From Linum tenue (lineage: Eukaryota; Streptophyta; Magnoliopsida; Malpighiales; Linaceae), in assembly GCA_946122785.1 (NCBI GenBank), contig CAMGYJ010000009.1, forward strand, positions 26,571,633 through 26,635,632: a stretch of DNA of 64,000 nucleotides. Direction: 5' to 3'. This document shows positions 57,809-64,000 of the stretch, piece after piece. The position numbers and the translations under genes are program-made. A model generated the notes under the pieces. It was not told the DNA's origin. It did not search any database and saw only the letters and a list, made by a program, of their open reading frames with translations. Positions within the stretch are counted from its first letter, which is position 1. Every line of letters begins with the position of its first letter.

Positions 57809-59239
57809 AAGTCAAAATCCGTGCGGGTGTAGAGGCCCAAAGCGGACAGTATCTTGTCGGGAAAAGGTTCGGGGTGTTACAGATTTGTCCTTTTGGTTCC
57901 GTTTTATCCAAGTTTGTATTAAGAACGCTTCGTTCTTGATTAGAGCTCAATCGATTCTTCGATTGAGTCGTTAGCTGCGTGACTTTGATAATATACACCC
58001 CCAGGGTTGTATTAGATTCTCGCCTGTAATGAGTTGATACTATTATGTATTTTTTTAATTAATTTTGTTTTGTTTTTTGTTTTTCAGCTCCTAGGATTAT
58101 GGATACTTGTTCCATGAGGCGACCACGTGCGACAATTGATACATCTTTGGTCGATTCGGTAATTCCTTGGGCACAAGGTCAACATCGTGTCGACGCAGTT
58201 TGGGCAAATGAGGTAAGTCTTTCATAACAAATTTTCTTGAAAGTTCATTAGCTAGTTAGATTGGATGTTCAGATTAGATAGATTTTACTAGGTGAACTGA
58301 AATTAGAATTAATTATGAAATATTTTTAAATTAGTATAAGTTTATATTAAATAGATGTTTAGATTAAATAGGTTTTACTAGGTGAACTGAAATTAGAATT
58401 ACGCATGAAATTGAATTAATATAAGTTTTGTGTACTATAGGCTGGTGATCGAGTCTACCAAATTCGCGGTCCGACCCGTATAGTCATGTGGCATCCAAAT
58501 TATAAGCCATACCTCCTCGAGGTGGGTTTGATTAGTGTTCTGCCATATGTCCCTATGACTGCTGATCCATGTTTGATCACTATGCTCGTTGAGCATTGGC
58601 GACCAAGGTCATTGACTTTCTACTTGTCGTTTGCTGAGGTTACGATCACTTTAGAGGACGTTGTGACACTATGTCATAGTAGACATGCCAGATGAGGAAT
58701 GGTCGGAGACGTGTGTGAGACTGTTAGGACGTACTCCTACTAATCTTTCCGGCAGCGTCGTTAGGATTGGTTGGCTAATGGATGAATTCAACCATCTGCT
58801 TGCAAATGTATCACTAGAGACTACAAAGCAGTTTGTACGAGCTTATGCTCTACCTATGATGGGAGGTGTATTGTTCCTCGATCGAACTGGAGCTATAATC
58901 AATTTCATCTATGAAAATTATTGTCGATTGTTAGCAGATGACAACAACTACCCCATCCGAAGCAAAGGTTAACCTAGAATGACATTGTTGTATAGTGGCA
59001 ATCAATGTCATGTTTTACTCGGGTCCTGGTACCCTAGCCTACTTCTCACGTTGTTGTTATCTAGCCAATCGGTTTAAGGGTTTTGTGTGGAGGATATGAG
59101 TGAACTACTAGTTAAGAGATCAGGTAAAGATAAAAGCAGGTACTTCGGTAAACTATCCCTCACCCTAGTTTAGGACTACTATGCAATGTCTAGATACTTA
59201 GGGATTGTCGAAAGTGGTGAATGATCTCTTTTCCGTGGG

Positions 59240-59700
59240 CTTTCGTGGTTATCCACTGACACGCTAAAACACAACAACAAATTGCGACCAAGTGTAATCG
59301 TAGTCCGGAAATGCAAAATAGTGGCAAGTTCTATTTATCAACTTGGGGTATAGATCTACTGCCTACTCCGTTATTATCTATTATTTAGCCGACTAAGTTG
59401 AGTGAATGTAATTTTAAACTAAAGTAGTAAGAAAGCAGGAAATGGTTCGAAGTTCTTAAGCATGGGAAGAGTCACTCGGGAATGAGTCTCCCTAGCTCCT
59501 TAGTTAGGTCAAAGGTGTAATTACCTTTGGTTGATTGACACGCTATGATACAACACCTAACAATGGCCAAGTGTAACCAATGAAAGGGATTGCAGTATAG
59601 TGACACAAGTAATAAATATCGAATCCACGGGTCTCTAGAGTTACTATTACTCAGCTTCAGTTCATTATCTAGCAAATCAGATTAAGGATTGATTTACTAA
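59240..59700. repeat. Two diverged direct copies, about 180 bp each
   Basis: 59255-59420 and 59535-59690 share an order of words: TGACACGCTA, ACAACA, CCAAGTGTAA, GTAGT/AGTAT and TATTTATC/TAAATATC. They look like an old tandem duplication inside the retroelement tail. Confidence 0.5.
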
Positions 59701-60499
59701 ACTACTCTATTAATTACAGGTTGGGAACTCACTTAGGTATGATTCCCCCTAGCTCCTCAATTATGTTCAAGTTGTAATTCCTTTTGGTTGTTTTACTGTC
59801 GATTAAACTGTGGAAGATCCTAAATTAGCTTGGATCTCTTAAGCTGACCAAGCCCTCTTAGACAGAATACCCGACATGCGACTAGCGTTCATCGGAATAG
59901 ACTGCTAAGGCAATTCATACATATCTCCACTACATGGAATGAATTTCAGTACAAAGCAGTTAATCGACTAACTCTCGCTCAACCAATTCACTAGTAGCAA
60001 TCAAGGAAGCTCTCTTAACCTAATCAGCTTCTATCTATCATAGGTTAAAGCATAAATCAAGAGAATTTGATCAGGATTCAATTGACTCAATAAATCATGA
60101 CTCAATCGATTATAATCACGCAATATAGCATCCAAAATTTCATACAAGAAAGATCCTAACACATGGAACTAGGGTTCCTCAAAACCTAAGAGAAGGGAAG
60201 TTACTCCAAAGAGAGGAGAGAGATTGCAGTATAACTTTCCAAATCTTCAATCTTCATGTCTGGACTTGTTCCTTGAGCTTCAATGGTGAAGAATCCTCCA
60301 GTATAGCTCCAAGAATGGCTCTAGAACGCCCTCTCTCACTTTGGTTCGTCCCTTGGGTGTGTGGGATCCAAAACACAGCTCTAAAACCACTCTTAGGGGG
60401 TGTTCTTCGCACTTTCTCTCTCTAGGGCTGTGTTTTTGCTCCAAAAAATTGATTCCCTCTCCTTTGGCTCGAAATTGGGTTAAAACCCAGAATTTCCTG

Positions 60500-60775
60500 A
60501 CCACATGGCCAGGCCACACGACCGTGTGGCTTTCCAGTCTGCCCGTGTGGATGTGAAAACGTCGTGTTTCAATTAGTGGTCTTCAGGAACGCTGCATGGC
60601 AAGAAGCACACGACCATGTGGATTTCCAGTCTGACCGTGTGAGCTCCCTAGACTTTCCACACGCCCACAAGGGGTCCAATACACGGCAAGTGTGGCTTGG
60701 CCTCATAATGGGATTCCACACGGCCACACCACACGGCCGTGTGGCTGCTAGGTCTGGCTGTGTGGATTCCTCAGC
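60500..60775. repeat. Cluster of CACACGGCCGTGTGG-type palindromes
   Basis: At least six variants of CACACGGCCGTGTGG (for example CCACACGACCGTGTGG, CACACGACCATGTGG, CCACACGGCCGTGTGG) are spaced 30-60 bases apart, often followed by CTNNNAGTCTG or CTAGGTCTGG. Such clusters occur in some plant Gypsy LTRs. Confidence 0.65.
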
Positions 60776-62740
60776 TCCTCGCCAGACGTCCAACTTTCTT
60801 CCAATCGACCCGAAACTCGCTCCCAAACCTCCAATCACGTACTAGGACCTGAAATAACACAAACGAGAACAACCTAGCATGAAATCGGCCTATGATAAGA
60901 GAAATGAGGCTCAAAAGACATAAGAATTGTGGATAAAAAAATGTGTATATATCAAGTCCCAAATTCCCCCACACTTAACCGTTTGCTTGTCCCCAAGCAA
61001 ACCAAGTCAGATACAAGGTAAGCTCAACATATTTCAATCATACCAACTTGGGGACAAATCATAAAGGCACAGAACACGTGAATCATACTGGCTTTTGATT
61101 ATTGACATATGGACAACTCAACAGTAACCTAGACAACCACCCCATGCAGAGGACATCAAAATTGGGAAAAGGAAGAGGAATCCTTTCTTTTCACCAACCA
61201 ACATAGACTTGACTCAACCACTTGATCAAGACATTCATCGCATGCATCAAACTCAAGATATCAGAATCAAGACCGAGCCATCTAGGTCCTCACCGGGGCA
61301 AAGAGCATAAAGAACAAGGAAATGAATCGCTCACTCTCGACTAGTGGGGTCAGGACAATTTGATGTGAAAAATGCGCATGCCTATTCCCTCAAATCCTAA
61401 CGTCTCTTCACCATGATGGCAGCCTCTAAATGTTAGAGTTCACACAACAGATGTCACCACTAACTATTTCGGAGGTCTTAGACACTGGTTCGAGCAACTG
61501 GTTAGGGTCTTGGACATGGGAAAAAGGCCTTTTTAGGTGTGGAAGTATTTATAGCACAAGGTTCCACAGTTCCAAACCCAACACAATCACAGTCAATCAA
61601 ACCAGTAACTTTCATTCTGTCATTCTGCATTACTCAAATTCTCTAGAGCACAAGAGCGAAGTAGGTCACAAAAATGTTAGTATTTCCAAGCTAGACTGCT
61701 AAGAAACACTACTTAATGAGCATGATTCAGATTTTTGGGTAGTGGCTCTCTTTTGCTTTCATTCATTTTGTTTTTTTTTTTCCTTCATTTTTTCCATTTC
61801 TTGAGAGAACCACCACCTCTACACATTGTCAAACACATGCCCAATTTTTAAACATTACCTCCAACCCTCACATTAAATTTAGCAGAAACAGTAGAGAACA
61901 TGCAAAAACCACTCTGTGGAACCTGCTAAGAGATGCAAAAGGGTAATTTTCCATTGTAGACATAAAGAAAGAAACGTACACGGCTCAAAGGGGCTGACTA
62001 GGGGGTATGACACACCAGGACAGTCAATTTGGTCGTGGGCTAATCCTATGCTTCCATCATCTTACCTAGTGACAACGTGAATGCTACACATCATTGAAGA
62101 GGGATTTATCGCACAAGAAAGAAACGAGCAGGCTCAAATCTCACATGGCTACCTATATGCTCTATCTCTCATTCTGATTCCCTGAACTAGATGCATAAAT
62201 GAATGTCAAGAGCGAGTGATCAATCCAAGTCACAGTTGGTAAGCAAACAGTTGAAAAACTGAAACCTACACAATTCTACTGCACATCTCATTCATAATCA
62301 TAAGTTGTCCTAGTTACAATCAAGTTGTCATGCATTAATTAAAAAGCCATTAGATTCACCAATCAAATCCACAGTGCCAATATGATCATGCAAACCTTAG
62401 TACTTGGAGCTCTCAAATCTCGAGATTTGGACAGTGGACTAGGCTCCAAGCACACATATACAGATTCCAACCAATACAAAGCACCCCCCCCACACACTTA
62501 AGTTCGACATTGCCCTCAATGGAGCAAAGGAGAGATAAGGGGAACGATGTTACCAGGTGGAAAAACTACCGGGAGACTAGAAGTGGACCAGTCAGCGGGG
62601 CTAGCATCAGCAAAACACACTGGGTGATAGAAACCAAAGTTCCAAGTGGACAAACCGAAAATAAACGAAAGGAAAACAAACCGTGGTGGCGTTGCCTCCC
62701 CAAAAGCACTTCTTTATCGTCGTGAGCCGGACGGTGGCTC

Positions 62741-63934
62741 CTAAGTTTCGGTCCATGCTAGAACCTCCTTGAAGTTGAGGTTCTCGTCGATGATGTGGAG
62801 TCTCAAGCCACAAGCAGGTGGTATGAAAAGTGATGTAGGCTCGTGTACTTGATTAATATGAAGTCTCCACCCGCGATACCTCTTCTTTTCTTCCTCACTC
62901 GTCTCATTGCACCAAACCAGATATGACAGCATCGACTGAACACCATCGCATCCACCAAGAGGGACCGATGTTGATGTGGCCTTGGTCTGGCAAAGAGACA
63001 CTGCAAATGGGTCCTTGCCAAGCAGCTCCTCTAAGTTTGGTGGAGATATCACATGTAACTCGTGGCCGGTGCAAGCCTTTTCCACCTCAACTTCATCCTC
63101 AGCCTGGACACCACTCGCTTCTTCACCCCCCCCCCTTCCTTCTTCAAAATGTGGTCCCTCTCCTTGGAAAAGATCAAGAACTACCTCTTCGCTGCTTTCT
63201 TCCTCATCCTTCACAACTTCTTTCCTCACCCTTTCTCTCTCTACTTCTTCCATAAAGGAATGGAAAGCAAGTCGCCATGCAAGGTTCTCAATAAGTTCAG
63301 CTTGCATCTCCTTGCTCGGGTCCAGCATGTCAGAGCGGAAATGGTGAAAGTTGTGATCTACCACCAGAGGATACACTTGATCATGATTATCATGGGAGCT
63401 TTCCGTGACAACTTCTGTATGCTCCTCAGCATCCTCATGATTGCCTTCTTCTTCCTCCTCCTCTACTTGTATGGCAGCATAAAGGTTGTCTTGAGAAAAA
63501 TGTGAACAAGCTTTCGCAATGACCTCTATGTGCTTCTTTATGCTCCGAAGGGTATCCTCTGTTTCACGGGGAAAGGAGAAGTCAGTTTGGGCAATGGCCT
63601 GGATATGAGGATCCATCTCGGGAAAGGATCTCTCAGGTACTCGAGCAATCTGCTCCACGAGAAGCCTCAAGTGATAGTTTGGATCTGGCAGTGGAGTGTA
63701 GCATGGCTCTTCCGGATGGCCCGTAAGGGCTGTGGCTAAATCAAGATCTGATGGTCCTTCTGGTTGTGGGAGAAATTCTTCTTGATAAGGGGGTTGTTCT
63801 TCGTAGTAGGGGGGTTGGTACTGAAACCTGACTCCAAAGTCTTCTCCTCCTTGGTTTCTCTAGGAATTCTCGGGGTAATACCAATCCGGTGGTGGTGGAT
63901 ACCCCCAATGATTGGAGAAGCCATGAGGATCCAT
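62741..63934 (-). pseudogene. Gypsy-like retroelement ORF, one in-frame stop
   Basis: The start at 63934 reads MDPHGFSNHWGYPPPPDWYY, with TAG at 63860-63862; the frame then continues open to TAG at 62741 (about 397 codons in all). It is rich in Pro/Tyr at first (QPPYYEEQPPYQEE), then acidic (VEEEEEEGNHEDAEEHTE, EEVERERVRKEVVKDEEESS), and ends GWRLHINQVHEPTSLF, CGLRLHIIDENLNFKEVL. Similar Tyr/Pro-rich openings occur in plant Athila/Tat gag-region ORFs. No zinc knuckle or polymerase domain is present before the window ends, so assignment is tentative. Confidence 0.45.
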
Positions 63935-64000
63935 GTATCATATATGCACCAACAAAAACAAAATATCCAAGTGAAAAGCAAGGGTGGAAAAGAGAGGATG

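Larger units (their letters stand above)
57249..57881 (+). mobile_element. Cassandra TRIM retrotransposon, 633 bp
   Basis: Two 274-bp LTRs (57249-57522 and 57608-57881) run TGTAACACC...GGTGTTACA and differ at about one base. The duplication GATTT (57244-57248 and 57882-57886) is exact. An iMet primer-binding site TGGTATCAGAGC starts at 57525, and a G-rich tract (GAGGGGGGGTG) precedes the right LTR. The 85-bp interior is non-coding. Each LTR carries a 5S rRNA-like segment, the hallmark of Cassandra. It sits in the right LTR of the pol-less element; the left LTR keeps the empty site near 48857. Confidence 0.96.
48042..58014 (+). mobile_element. Non-autonomous LTR retrotransposon without pol, host of nested insertions
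   Basis: The left LTR is 48042-48991 (950 bp). The right LTR is 56428-58014 and measures 949 bp after removing the Cassandra insert. The ends are TGATATGATCCC...GTATTA. The duplication GATTC (48037-48041 and 58015-58019) is exact. A primer-binding site TGGTATCAAAGCC (48994-49006) follows the left LTR, and a purine tract (AAGAGGGAGGG) precedes the right one. Without the inserted Copia the interior is only about 1.43 kb. It has two ORFs and no protease, reverse transcriptase or integrase, so it would need enzymes from another element. Confidence 0.9.
47926..58975 (+). pseudogene. Plant mobile domain (MAIN-like) gene split by nested retrotransposons
   Basis: PMD proteins include MAIN and MAIL1, nuclear proteins needed for meristem upkeep and TE silencing; the domain also travels on transposons. 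Exon 1 is 47926-48031 (MSDSDHSGEEEAVAGRIRGR, then Arg/Gly-rich). Exon 2 is 58088-58212 (SVIPWAQGQHRVDAVWANE). Exon 3 starts at 58441 (GPTRIVMWHPNYKPYLLEVG, DPCLITMLVEHWRPRSLTFY, FAEVTITLEDVVTL, then in another frame EEWSETCVRLLGRTP, VRAYALPMMGGVLFLDRTGA). Splice sites GAG/GTAAG and TTTCAG join in frame. Three defects are visible: TGA at 48028-48030 in exon 1, a frameshift near 58670, and a 9973-bp retroelement in intron 1. The C-terminal half of the domain is missing. Confidence 0.75.
58976..62740 (-). other. Non-coding tail of a Gypsy-like retroelement (minus strand)
   Basis: No coding frame is seen over 3.7 kb. Read on the minus strand, purine tracts AAGTGTGTGGGGGGGGTG (about 62483-62502) and AAGTGTGGGGGAATTTG (about 60961-60980) look like the polypurine tracts before an LTR in plant Gypsy elements. 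The words GGGGACAAGCAAACG and GGACTTGATATATACACA next to the second are familiar from Athila/Tat-like tails. Exact LTR ends could not be set. Confidence 0.5.

Noticed and set aside
1..64000. CRISPR array, operon or prophage
   Set aside because: Direct repeats present are LTRs or minisatellites without spacer structure, and the genes have introns. The window is plant nuclear DNA.

Overview
The window is nuclear DNA of a flowering plant, most likely a eudicot. It has intron-rich genes with GT-AG splice sites, a chloroplast-targeted ABC1 kinase, REM-type B3 proteins, an MRH1-type LRR receptor kinase, RPB11, and a dense load of plant transposons (Copia, hAT, MULE, LINE, TRIM, Cassandra). Nothing bacterial or organellar was seen. 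The species cannot be fixed from sequence alone.

Layout. 0-17.6 kb is a cluster of duplicated and decaying genes. It holds three copies of an unrecognised coiled-coil protein (1-1177 broken; 4040-5311 shortened; 13765-15498 full length), two copies of a two-B3-domain gene (7203-9492 and 15861-17238, both damaged), and an RPB11 gene that lacks its last exon (5902-6473). Between them lie a 362-bp hAT MITE, an 820-bp MULE-like element inside a B3 exon, a 5'-truncated LINE, and a 1.1-kb near-perfect hairpin (11679-12764).

18.4-28.5 kb holds two genes on the minus strand whose exons could be joined by hand. The first is a 7-exon, 265-residue protein that I do not recognise. The second is a 20-exon, 742-residue ABC1K3-like kinase. 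Between them is a compound TRIM retroelement with LTRs in both orientations (20490-22090). The ABC1K3 reading frame is intact but lacks about 20 residues after the TTPQ motif. A 2932-bp hAT element (28780-31711) with a perfect 8-bp target duplication sits just upstream of it.

31.7-41.8 kb is non-genic: minisatellites, a 4CL-like gene fragment with a stop, and a LINE split by a Copia element (35181-41065, duplication GTTTC).

42.8-46.6 kb is a well-preserved 12-exon receptor-like pseudokinase of the MRH1 type (715 residues).

47.9-59 kb is a plant-mobile-domain (MAIN-like) pseudogene. Its first intron holds a stack of nested insertions: a pol-less LTR element (48042-58014), a Copia element inside that (49217-55220), a hAT MITE inside the Copia (52622-53171), and a Cassandra TRIM in the outer right LTR (57249-57881). 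Every layer has an exact target-site duplication. From 59 kb to the end is the non-coding tail and one ORF of a Gypsy-like element on the minus strand.

All exon joins come from reading splice signals and frame by eye. Family names rest on recognised motifs, not on database searches.
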